A stretch of DNA of 6,484 bases from Bacteroidales bacterium (GCA_023229985.1 JALNYF010000079.1:1-6484), one strand, 5' to 3'; shown: positions 1-6,337, counted from the stretch's first letter. Program-made: numbers and translations. Notes: generated by a model not told the origin, from the sequence alone.

Positions 1-3000
1 GAATGGCGTGTCAAAGCACTATCCGAGAAAATGGAGTTGGAACAAATTGTAATTGTCATTCAACAAATCAATATTCAACTTAATAGTTCGAGCGGCTATC
101 TTGGAGCGATCAGCGACCGAAGTAAAGAATTGTATTTCAATAAACAAACGGTTGGACAATACCAGATGGCACAATTGGATAAAAATCACAATTATAGTCT
201 TAAAAATCAAGTTTTCTATCGACAAGATTATTTAGATGAGTTTGAGAAAATATGGGAAATACAATCAAAATTTCATAAAGAACTTACTTGTGATTTGAAA
301 AAAGAGATTCGAGACATAGTGATATTTTATCAGCGACCGCTAAAATCTCAAAAAGGATTGATTTCATTTTGTGAATTTGAAAATAAACAAATTGAGGTGG
401 AAATCGATGGAAAAAAGAAAATTAAAACAATAGGATTGCGAGTATGCCCAAAATCGTCTCCTTTGTTTCAGGAGTTTAAAATATGGCAAATATTGAATAA
501 TCTGCAAATATCCTGTAAAATAGAAGATAACGAAGATATAAGTGGGAAATTCATAAAAAAAGAGATTGAAAAGCGCAATTTGGAACAAGATGAAAAAGAA
601 GCCCTTTTTACCGAACTTTCTGTTCAAGAAAAAATGTCGAAAACAGATGTTCTAAAGTTCTTGTTTAAGAATTACAAAGAATTTGATTTGAACTTTAAGG
701 AGGTAGAAGGAAATCGCACACAAGCCGCTTTGTTTAAAGTATATCAGCAGATTATAGAATTGAGTGGTCACGGAGAATATGATTTTTCTAAGATGTCCCA
801 CTCCCAAATCATCGAAATAGTTGAATCTGTTTTTAAAGCGTTGAAATTCAATACTGAAATTTTGAAATTTGACTCTTCGCTTGAAGAAAAGGAATTTGAG
901 AAACAAGCCTCTTATCAACTATGGCATTTGCTGTATTCGTTTGAAGGGGATAATTCTAAAAGCGGAGACGATAAACTTATCAATATTATTTCTACCCGAT
1001 ATGGTTTTGATAAAGAGTATGCCAAGCTTATTGCGGCTGTTACCTTCCAACCAGATTATGGAAGTCTTTGCACAAAAGCCTTGCGCAAGATTGTACCCTA
1101 TATGAAAGAGGGTAGCGAATATAGCGTAGCGTGCGGATTTGCCGGCTATCATCATTCCAAGAAATCATTGACGAAAGAGGAATTGGAACAAAAAGTTTAT
1201 AAAGATAAATTGGAACTTCTTCCCCGAAACAGCTTGCGAAATCCGGTTGTGGAAAAAATCTTAAACCAAATGATCAATGTGGTCAATGGCGTAGTTGATG
1301 CCTACGGAAAACCCGATGAAATTCGGATAGAATTGGCAAGAGAACTGAAAAAGAGTGCCAAAGAACGAGAGGAATTAACCAAAGCTATTTCTAAAACCAG
1401 TGCCGAACATGAACAATATCGCGCAATTCTTCAAAAAGAGTTTGGTATAACCAACGTGAGCCGCAATGACATCATTCGTTACAAACTTTATCTCGAATTA
1501 AAGGGAAACGGTTATAAAACCTTATATTCCAATACATACATTCCACAAGAGAAACTTTTCAGCAAAGAGTTTGATATTGAACACATTATTCCACAAGCGA
1601 AACTATTCGATGATTCATTTTCCAATAAAACCATAGAAAGTCGCGGGGTCAATATCGATAAAAGTAATGCTACGGCATACGATTATGTCAAAGGAAAATA
1701 TGATGCCAAAGAATTAGCAGAATATCAGAATTGCGTGGAAGCTCTGTATAAAAATGGCTTTATTTCCAAAACCAAACGCAATAAATTGTTGATGCAGGAG
1801 GCTGACATTCCGTCGGGTTTTATTGATCGCGATTTGCGTGATTCACAATATATTGCCAAAAAAGCACGTGAAATATTGGAAGATATGGTGAAATTTGTAG
1901 TGCCTACAACCGGTTCCATTACCGACCGTTTGCGTGAGGATTGGCAGTTGGTTGATGTAATGCAAGAATTGAATTGGGACAAATATCTTAAATTGGGTTT
2001 GACGGAATTTGTTCAGGATAAAGACGGGCGGCAAATCAGACGCATAAAAGATTGGACAAAACGTAACGATAATCGCCACCACGCCATGGATGCGTTGACT
2101 ATCGCCTTTACAAAACGTAGTATCATTCAGTATCTCAATAACTTAAATGCGAGAATTGGGAAGTCTGTTGATGATTATATTGATTTGGCTAATTATGATT
2201 TACAAAATATTAATCCTAAAGATAGAACGAAGGTTGTTAATGCCATAGAAAAATCAGAGTTGTATCGTGATAGGAATAATCATTTACGTTTTAATCCACC
2301 GATGCCTTTAGACGAATTTCGGACAGAAGCCAAACGCCAATTGGAGAATACTTTGATTTCGATAAAAGCAAAAAATAAAGTAACTACCACAAATGTAAAC
2401 AAAGCAAAGAACAATGTAACTACAATCATAGCGGACAAAGATGGTAAACAAAAGACGATTAAAGGACAACTTGTAAAAACTCCGCGCGGACAATTGCACA
2501 ACGAAACCATTTATGGGAGCATTAAACAATATGTTACGAAAGAAGAAAAGGTAGGCAGTAATTTTAATGGAGAGAAAATAGCAACCGTGTCAAGTCAAAA
2601 AATCAAAGCCCTGTTATTAGACCGGCTATCTCAATTTGACAACGATGCAAAAATAGCGTTTACCGGCAAAAACAGTTTGGATAAAAATCCTATTTTCTTA
2701 GATGTGGCGCATTCGCAACAAGTACCCGAAAGGGTGAAAACGGTAAGCTTTGAAACGGTTTATACAATTCGGAAAGCGGTCGCCCCCGATCTAAAAATTG
2801 ATAAGGTAATAGACGTAAATGTTCGTAAAATTTTGGAAACGCGTCTAAAAGAATATGATGGCGATGCCAAAAAAGCATTCGTAGATTTGGAAGAAAATCC
2901 TATTTGGTTAAACAAAGAAAAAGGAATTCCCATCAAACGGGTGACCATTACCGGTGTTAGCAATGCCATTGCGTTGCACGATAAACGTGATAAAAAAGGA

Positions 3001-3501
3001 AACCCTGTTTTGGATAAAGACCGAAACACACAACCCGCCGACTTTGTTAGCTCCGGCAATAATCACCACGTAGCCATTTATCGAGATACCGCCGGCAATT
3101 TGCAGGAGAATGTCGTTTCTTTCTTTGTAGCCACAACCCGAGTGAATTCAGGACTTCCAGCGATTGACAAGGAGTATAAGAAAAATGAAGGATGGCAGTT
3201 TCTATTTACCATGAAACAAAACGAATTATTCGTATTCCCTAATAAAGAAACCGAATTTGACCCGAACGAAATCGATTTGATGAATCCTGCTAACTATGCT
3301 TTGATTAGCCAGAATTTATATAGGGTGCAAAAGTTAGCTTCGAAAGATTATTTCTTCAGACACCATTTGGAAACAACAGTGAATGATAATACAAATTTGA
3401 AAGGAATAACTTGGAAACGTTGTAACTTAGCTGGGGTTGTTGGTATTGTGAAAGTTCGAGTCAATCACATTGGTCAAATAGTATCTGTTGGGGAATATTA
3501 A
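1..3501 (+). CDS. cas9: Type II-C CRISPR effector endonuclease Cas9, 5'-truncated by window edge
   Basis: RNA-guided DNA endonuclease of the CRISPR interference stage. The frame is open from base 1 (EWRVKALSEK...), so the ATG at 31 is an internal methionine and the true start lies upstream; 1166 residues are visible. Missing are RuvC-I with its catalytic Asp and the Arg-rich bridge helix, perhaps 100-300 residues judging by the family. Visible, in order: the start of the REC region with GYLGAISDRSKELYF and SLKNQVFYRQDYLDEFE; RuvC-II IRIELAREL with the catalytic Glu codon at 1330; HNH FDIEHIIPQ with the His codon at 1582 and candidate Asn codons at 1624 and 1666; RuvC-III RHHAMDAL with the second His codon at 2080 and the Asp codon at 2089; then a long WED/PAM-interacting C-terminus including NNHHVAIYRD. 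All nuclease residues in view are intact, so it is probably an active nuclease. It ends at TAA 3499-3501, 127 bp before cas1. The family is certain; subtype II-C is inferred from gene content and resemblance to Bacteroidota Cas9. Confidence 0.97.
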   Translation, partial: EWRVKALSEKMELEQIVIVIQQINIQLNSSSGYLGAISDRSKELYFNKQTVGQYQMAQLDKNHNYSLKNQVFYRQDYLDEFEKIWEIQSKFHKELTCDLKKEIRDIVIFYQRPLKSQKGLISFCEFENKQIEVEIDGKKKIKTIGLRVCPKSSPLFQEFKIWQILNNLQISCKIEDNEDISGKFIKKEIEKRNLEQDEKEALFTELSVQEKMSKTDVLKFLFKNYKEFDLNFKEVEGNRTQAALFKVYQQIIELSGHGEYDFSKMSHSQIIEIVESVFKALKFNTEILKFDSSLEEKEFEKQASYQLWHLLYSFEGDNSKSGDDKLINIISTRYGFDKEYAKLIAAVTFQPDYGSLCTKALRKIVPYMKEGSEYSVACGFAGYHHSKKSLTKEELEQKVYKDKLELLPRNSLRNPVVEKILNQMINVVNGVVDAYGKPDEIRIELARELKKSAKEREELTKAISKTSAEHEQYRAILQKEFGITNVSRNDIIRYKLYLELKGNGYKTLYSNTYIPQEKLFSKEFDIEHIIPQAKLFDDSFSNKTIESRGVNIDKSNATAYDYVKGKYDAKELAEYQNCVEALYKNGFISKTKRNKLLMQEADIPSGFIDRDLRDSQYIAKKAREILEDMVKFVVPTTGSITDRLREDWQLVDVMQELNWDKYLKLGLTEFVQDKDGRQIRRIKDWTKRNDNRHHAMDALTIAFTKRSIIQYLNNLNARIGKSVDDYIDLANYDLQNINPKDRTKVVNAIEKSELYRDRNNHLRFNPPMPLDEFRTEAKRQLENTLISIKAKNKVTTTNVNKAKNNVTTIIADKDGKQKTIKGQLVKTPRGQLHNETIYGSIKQYVTKEEKVGSNFNGEKIATVSSQKIKALLLDRLSQFDNDAKIAFTGKNSLDKNPIFLDVAHSQQVPERVKTVSFETVYTIRKAVAPDLKIDKVIDVNVRKILETRLKEYDGDAKKAFVDLEENPIWLNKEKGIPIKRVTITGVSNAIALHDKRDKKGNPVLDKDRNTQPADFVSSGNNHHVAIYRDTAGNLQENVVSFFVATTRVNSGLPAIDKEYKKNEGWQFLFTMKQNELFVFPNKETEFDPNEIDLMNPANYALISQNLYRVQKLASKDYFFRHHLETTVNDNTNLKGITWKRCNLAGVVGIVKVRVNHIGQIVSVGEY

Positions 3502-3562
3502 GGCAGAGCAAGGTAACCCAAAAGCCGAACTCGAAGAAGATAAATAGAAGGAACATACAAAA

Positions 3563-3612
3563 TCAACTTTTGTCGGTCTGAAATATATTTTCTTGAAAAA
3601 ATGAAAAGTTGA
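3563..3612 (+). repeat. Inverted repeat in the cas9-cas1 gap
   Basis: TCAACTTTT (3563-3571) and AAAAGTTGA (3604-3612) are perfect reverse complements, 9 bp, with a 32-base loop. No T-run follows the right arm, so it does not look like an intrinsic terminator. It sits just upstream of the cas1 start at 3629, and its left arm overlaps a stretch resembling the CRISPR repeat. It could be an mRNA hairpin, a protein-binding site or chance in AT-rich DNA. Confidence 0.4.
3567..3583 (+). other. CRISPR-repeat-like segment between cas9 and cas1
   Basis: CTTTTGTCGGTCTGAAA reproduces repeat bases 29-43 (numbered on the - strand of the array, CTTTGTCGGTCGAAA) apart from two single-base insertions. The exact core is TTTGTCGGTC (3569-3578). 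It matches the repeat variant with T rather than C at repeat position 34. CAAAAT at 3558-3563 also matches repeat positions 16-21 in the same order, with part of the intervening sequence missing. It could be a decayed repeat, part of a tracrRNA-related element, or coincidence. Confidence 0.35.
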
Positions 3613-3628
3613 AACAAACATCAAATCA

Positions 3629-4558
3629 ATGATAAAACGAACCTTATGTTTCAGCAATCCGGCTTATTTGTCGCTCAAAGACGAACAGTTGGTCATAAAA
3701 TTGCCGGAAGTGGAAAAAAACGATTTGCCGGAATCTTTCAAACAAGCGGCAGTGAGAACTATTCCGATAGAGGATATTGGCGTGATATTGCTTGATAACA
3801 AGCAAATCACGCTTACACAGGCTCTTTTGGAAAATTTATTGAGTAATAATTGTGCGGTTGTGACTTGCGATAGTGCTCATCTGCCAACTGGATTGATGAT
3901 GCCTTTGGAAAGCAATATGGTACAGCGGGAACGTTTTCATGAGCAAATTGCTGCTTCGTTGCCGCTCAAAAAACAGTTGTGGCAGCAGACCGTTAAAGCA
4001 AAAATTGAAAATCAAGCAGCTGTGCTTCAACAATATACGCAAATAGAAGTGGGAAATATGCAAAAATGGGCAGATAGTGTAAAGAGTGGGGACAGTGGGA
4101 ACTTGGAAGCGCGGGCAGCGGTATATTACTGGGCAAATATTTTTCCGCAGCTTCCCCATTTTACACGAGACAGAGAGGGTGATTATCCCAACAATCTGCT
4201 CAATTATGGTTATGCCATTTTGCGTGCTATTGTGGCGCGAGCGTTGGTAGCCACCGGATTGTTGCCCACATTCGGCATTCATCATCGCAATCGCTACAAT
4301 GCCTATTGTTTGGCAGATGACGTGATGGAACCCTATCGCCCGTATGTGGATGAGATGGTTCTTAAAATGGTGCCGCGTTATTTGCAGCAAGCCGAATTGA
4401 CGCAAGAGATGAAAGTTGAACTATTGCAAATCCCCGTATTGGATGTACAAATTGCCGAAAAGCGAAGCCCATTGATGATTGCCGTGGCTGCCACCGTTGT
4501 TTCCTTATACAAATGTTATAGTGGGGAGTGTCGAAAAATAGTGTATCCTCAATTTTAG
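3629..4558 (+). CDS. cas1: CRISPR-associated integrase Cas1 (type II)
   Basis: Metal-dependent integrase of the Cas1-Cas2 spacer-acquisition complex; it inserts prespacers at the leader-proximal repeat. At 309 residues it is of normal length for type II Cas1. The ATG at 3629 gives MIKRTLCFSNPAYLSL, a typical type II Cas1 N-terminus (beta-rich domain). The C-terminal helical domain carries the metal-binding set: Glu160 in NLEARAAVYYW, His218 or His219 in GIHHRNRYNAY, and Glu234 in DDVMEPYRP. All are present, so integrase activity is expected. The gene starts 127 bp after cas9 and ends 4 bp before the proposed cas2 start, so cas1 and cas2 are surely cotranscribed. No convincing Shine-Dalgarno site precedes the ATG, as is common in Bacteroidota. 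No csn2 or cas4 partner is seen, which fits II-C. Confidence 0.97.
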   Translation: MIKRTLCFSNPAYLSLKDEQLVIKLPEVEKNDLPESFKQAAVRTIPIEDIGVILLDNKQITLTQALLENLLSNNCAVVTCDSAHLPTGLMMPLESNMVQRERFHEQIAASLPLKKQLWQQTVKAKIENQAAVLQQYTQIEVGNMQKWADSVKSGDSGNLEARAAVYYWANIFPQLPHFTRDREGDYPNNLLNYGYAILRAIVARALVATGLLPTFGIHHRNRYNAYCLADDVMEPYRPYVDEMVLKMVPRYLQQAELTQEMKVELLQIPVLDVQIAEKRSPLMIAVAATVVSLYKCYSGECRKIVYPQF

Positions 4559-4562
4559 AATT

Positions 4563-4895
4563 TTGAGTCGTTTTAGTGAATTTCGCATTATGTGGGTTTT
4601 AGTTTTTTTTGATTTACCGACCGAAACCAAAAAAGAGCGAAAAGTTGCATCGGATTTCAGAAAAAGATTGTTGAAAGATGGATTTTCGATGTTTCAATAT
4701 TCCATCTATGTGCGACACTGTTCGAGTTCTGAAAATGCTGAGGTGCATCGAAAGCGGATAAAATTTATACTGCCGGAGCACGGAAATGTCGGAATATTGT
4801 GTATCACCGACAAGCAATTTGGAAGTATTGAGTTGTTTTTTGGGAAAAAGGAGCAAGAAAAACCGCAAATCTCGCAACAATTAGAATTATTTTGA
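4563..4895 (+). CDS. cas2: CRISPR-associated protein Cas2
   Basis: Small ferredoxin-fold protein that bridges two Cas1 dimers in the spacer-acquisition complex. It has 110 residues. The first beta strand and metal-site motif read WVLVFFDLPTETKK, with the conserved Asp at residue 17; later strands include MFQYSIYVR and IELFFGKK. The start is a TTG at 4563, which gives MSRFSEFRIMWVLVFF. I prefer it because related Bacteroidota Cas2 proteins, as I recall them, have about ten residues before WVLVFFD. The first in-frame ATG is at 4590 and would give a 101-residue protein. The gene lies 4 bp after the cas1 stop. Its TGA (4893-4895) forms the left edge of an 11-bp inverted repeat, so the operon probably ends here. 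Confidence 0.96.
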   Translation: MSRFSEFRIMWVLVFFDLPTETKKERKVASDFRKRLLKDGFSMFQYSIYVRHCSSSENAEVHRKRIKFILPEHGNVGILCITDKQFGSIELFFGKKEQEKPQISQQLELF

Positions 4896-4934
4896 CCTCA
4901 TTTAGAATAAGAAATATCATTCAAAATGAGGTCA
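4893..4934. terminator. 11-bp inverted repeat at the cas2 stop codon
   Basis: TGACCTCATTT (4893-4903) pairs perfectly with AAATGAGGTCA (4924-4934) across a 20-base loop. The left arm begins with the cas2 stop codon. Neither side has an immediate T-run; the nearest is at 4953 on the + strand. It may be part of a two-hairpin end for the cas operon or a stem protecting the 3' end. Its symmetry would also suit blocking leftward array transcripts. Confidence 0.4.
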
Positions 4935-4938
4935 GAAT

Positions 4939-4965
4939 AAAACTGCCGAAAGTTTTTTTTATTTT
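4939..4965 (+). terminator. Candidate intrinsic terminator of the cas operon
   Basis: AAAACT (4939-4944) and AGTTTT (4951-4956) form a 6-bp stem around the loop GCCGAA. The run continues as T to 4960, then ATTTT to 4965. The stem is A-T rich and therefore weak, but a hairpin followed by a U-tract, 44 bases after the cas2 stop, fits a rightward terminator. Confidence 0.5.
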
Positions 4966-4974
4966 CAGAAACTA

Positions 4975-5007
4975 TGTATAAATTATTGATATATAACAAT
5001 TTATACA
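4975..5007. repeat. 10-bp inverted repeat beside the left end of the array
   Basis: TGTATAAATT (4975-4984) and AATTTATACA (4998-5007) are perfect reverse complements around a 13-base AT-rich loop. It ends 6 bases before the first repeat. No T-run follows in either direction. It might mark the distal end of the array, stop leftward array transcripts, or bind a protein; the sequence does not decide. Confidence 0.4.
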
Positions 5008-5558
5008 CATCATGTTTCTTTCGACCGACAAAGATACAAAATTTTGAAAGCGATTCACAACTTTGGAAGCGTTGTAGCATCCGAGCTTGCTGTTTCTTTC
5101 GACCGACAAAGATACAAAATTTTGAAAGCGATTCACAACTTAGATACGGAGATATTTAATAACACGACTGTTTCTTTCGACCGACAAAGATACAAAATTT
5201 TGAAAGCGATTCACAACTGGAGCGATTCGTCACAAAAATTGTACGGAGTTTCTTTCGACCGACAAAGATACAAAATTTTGAAAGCGATTCACAACATCAA
5301 CTGACTAATGATGATATAAAAGACGTTTCTTTCGACCGACAAAGATACAAAATTTTGAAAGCGATTCACAACTTTGATGAAATTAAGTTAAAATATCAAG
5401 CTGTTTCTTTCGACCGACAAAGATACAAAATTTTGAAAGCGATTCACAACATACCCCCGAACCGTTATTTCCGGTGGATAGTTTCTTTCGACCGACAAAG
5501 ATACAAAATTTTGAAAGCGATTCACAACTACATGACAGTTCAACTTATTTTGATGAAA

Positions 5559-6150
5559 GTTCCTTTCGACCGGCAAAGATACAAAATTTTGAAAGCGATT
5601 CACAACTTTATTTTCGTTCTGAAAAAAATCGGAGTGTTCCTTTCGACCGGCAAAGATACAAAATTTTGAAAGCGATTCACAACTGTTGTTGTCTTAACAA
5701 TTACTGCCGAAAAGTTCCTTTCGACCGGCAAAGATACAAAATTTTGAAAGCGATTCACAACCGCGGCGAAAGCAGCTGGAATGGCGATAAAGTTCCTTTC
5801 GACCGGCAAAGATACAAAATTTTGAAAGCGATTCACAACTAAAATAGTTACTAAATTTTTGCTTTTGTTGTTCCTTTCGACCGGCAAAGATACAAAATTT
5901 TGAAAGCGATTCACAACATAAGGCAAATCAGTCAATATCAAATCAAGTTCCTTTCGACCGGCAAAGATACAAAATTTTGAAAGCGATTCACAACTCAATT
6001 AGTTGTATTTCGCTCTTCATCTTTGTTCCTTTCGACCGGCAAAGATACAAAATTTTGAAAGCGATTCACAACGTTGCGCGTGAGTTGCGGCAACGGCTCG
6101 CAGTTCCTTTCGACCGGCAAAGATACAAAATTTTGAAAGCGATTCACAAC
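5559..6150 (-). repeat. Block of eight variant-B repeats inside the array
   Basis: The eight repeats from 5559 to 6150 all read GTTCCTTTCGACCGGCAAAG at their + strand left end. The seven to the left and the one to the right read GTTTCTTTCGACCGACAAAG. The two differences (+ strand repeat positions 4 and 15) always change together, so this is one contiguous haplotype block, not scattered mutation. Confidence 0.95.
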
Positions 6151-6195
6151 TAGGGTTGTAATTGTAAAAGCACTGATGGCGTTTCTTTCGACCGA

Positions 6196-6227
6196 CAAAG
6201 ATACAAAATTTTGAAAGCGATTCACAA
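6196..6227 (-). promoter_or_regulatory. Promoter embedded in the CRISPR repeat (shown for the last repeat)
   Basis: On the - strand this repeat has TTG (6225-6227), a 21-base gap, then TATCTTTG (6196-6203). This fits the known Bacteroidota housekeeping promoter, TTTG near -33 and TAnnTTTG near -7. The element is identical in all 16 repeats and is untouched by the two variant positions. Initiation would fall in the last ten or so bases of the repeat, just before the spacer, as in the repeat-embedded promoters known in Neisseria II-C arrays. Activity is inferred. Confidence 0.5.
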
Positions 6228-6244
6228 CATTAGTCTCCCAAAAA

Positions 6245-6273
6245 GAGGATTTTTTTGTAGTGTAACTATCCTC
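6245..6273. repeat. Short inverted repeat in the array's right flank
   Basis: GAGGAT (6245-6250) pairs with ATCCTC (6268-6273) around a 17-base loop. If the leftward leader promoter is real, transcripts would start near 6272-6276, so this hairpin would lie at or near the 5' end of the pre-crRNA. It could also be a site that guides Cas1-Cas2, or chance. Confidence 0.3.
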
Positions 6274-6279
6274 ACAGTG

Positions 6280-6312
6280 CAAAGATTGTTTCCCTTTTTC
6301 AAAAAATCCAAA
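6280..6312 (-). promoter_or_regulatory. Candidate leader promoter of the CRISPR array
   Basis: On the - strand TTTG (6309-6312) is followed after 21 bases by AATCTTTG (6280-6287). This is one mismatch from TAnnTTTG and has the same spacing as the element in the repeats. It points leftward into repeat 16, about 45 bases away. It supports the right flank (6229 to about 6312) as the leader end, but the match is imperfect. Confidence 0.4.
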
Positions 6313-6329
6313 AACCCGATTTTTTTTTG

Positions 6330-6337
6330 TATTTTTG
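6330..6337 (+). promoter_or_regulatory. -7 promoter element of prfA
   Basis: TATTTTTG matches the Bacteroidota -7 consensus TAnnTTTG and lies 25 bases before the ATG at 6363. Transcription would start near 6342-6345, leaving a 5' UTR of about 20 bases. No clear TTTG is seen at -33; a T-run of ten precedes the motif. TAGGAA (6355-6360), 2 bases before the ATG, is at best a weak Shine-Dalgarno. Confidence 0.5.

Larger units (their letters stand above)
5014..6228 (-). CRISPR. CRISPR array: 16 repeats of 48 bp, 15 spacers
   Basis: Repeats start at 5014, 5092, 5170, 5248, 5325, 5403, 5481, 5559, 5636, 5714, 5792, 5870, 5947, 6025, 6103 and 6181, each 48 bp long. Spacers are 30 bp except numbers 4, 8 and 12, which are 29. 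On the - strand the repeat runs from GTTGTGAATCGC to GAAAGAAAC or GAAAGGAAC. There are two variants, differing at repeat positions 34 (T/C) and 45 (A/G): repeats 1-7 and 16 carry T/A, repeats 8-15 carry C/G, and all are otherwise identical. The repeat contains the palindrome CAAAATTTTG (positions 16-25) and the Bacteroidota promoter motif TATCTTTG (26-33). A 5' GTTGTG start is usual for type II repeats and indicates leftward transcription, convergent with cas2. Neither end has a degenerate repeat. Spacer targets cannot be told from sequence alone. Open frames across the array are artefacts of the 78-bp (26-codon) period. Confidence 0.99.

Noticed and set aside
31..33. ATG at 31 as the cas9 start.
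   Set aside because: The frame is open to base 1 with Cas9-like residues (EWRVKALSEK), and RuvC-I and the bridge helix would be missing; the gene continues upstream.
1836..1845. GATTCACAA within cas9, matching the end of the CRISPR repeat; considered as a tracrRNA anti-repeat.
   Set aside because: Only about 9 bases match, it lies in a conserved coding region and no hairpins or terminator follow.
3584..3591. TATATTTT as a -7 promoter box for cas1.
   Set aside because: It is one mismatch from TAnnTTTG, but the nearest TTTG is only 11 bases upstream; AT-rich DNA gives many such matches.
3836..4405. 189-codon open frame on the - strand opposite cas1.
   Set aside because: It is a shadow of the conserved cas1 coding sequence, with cysteine- and histidine-rich composition and no family resemblance.
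4563..4589. ATG 4590 as the cas2 start instead of TTG 4563.
   Set aside because: Starting at 4590 would remove about nine residues that related Cas2 proteins appear to keep before the first strand. TTG is preferred, though 4590 is not excluded.
6151..6180. Spacer 15 shares TTGTAATTGT with the start of cas9 (about 47-56); considered as self-targeting.
   Set aside because: A 10-base match in AT-rich DNA is expected by chance, and the rest of the spacer does not match.
5014..6282. Open frames of 60-130 codons on both strands across the array, encoding repeated peptides such as SFDRQRYKILKAIHN.
   Set aside because: They arise because the repeat-plus-spacer unit is 78 bp (26 codons) and the repeat lacks stops in some frames. 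The 29-bp spacers break the frame, and there is no start signal.
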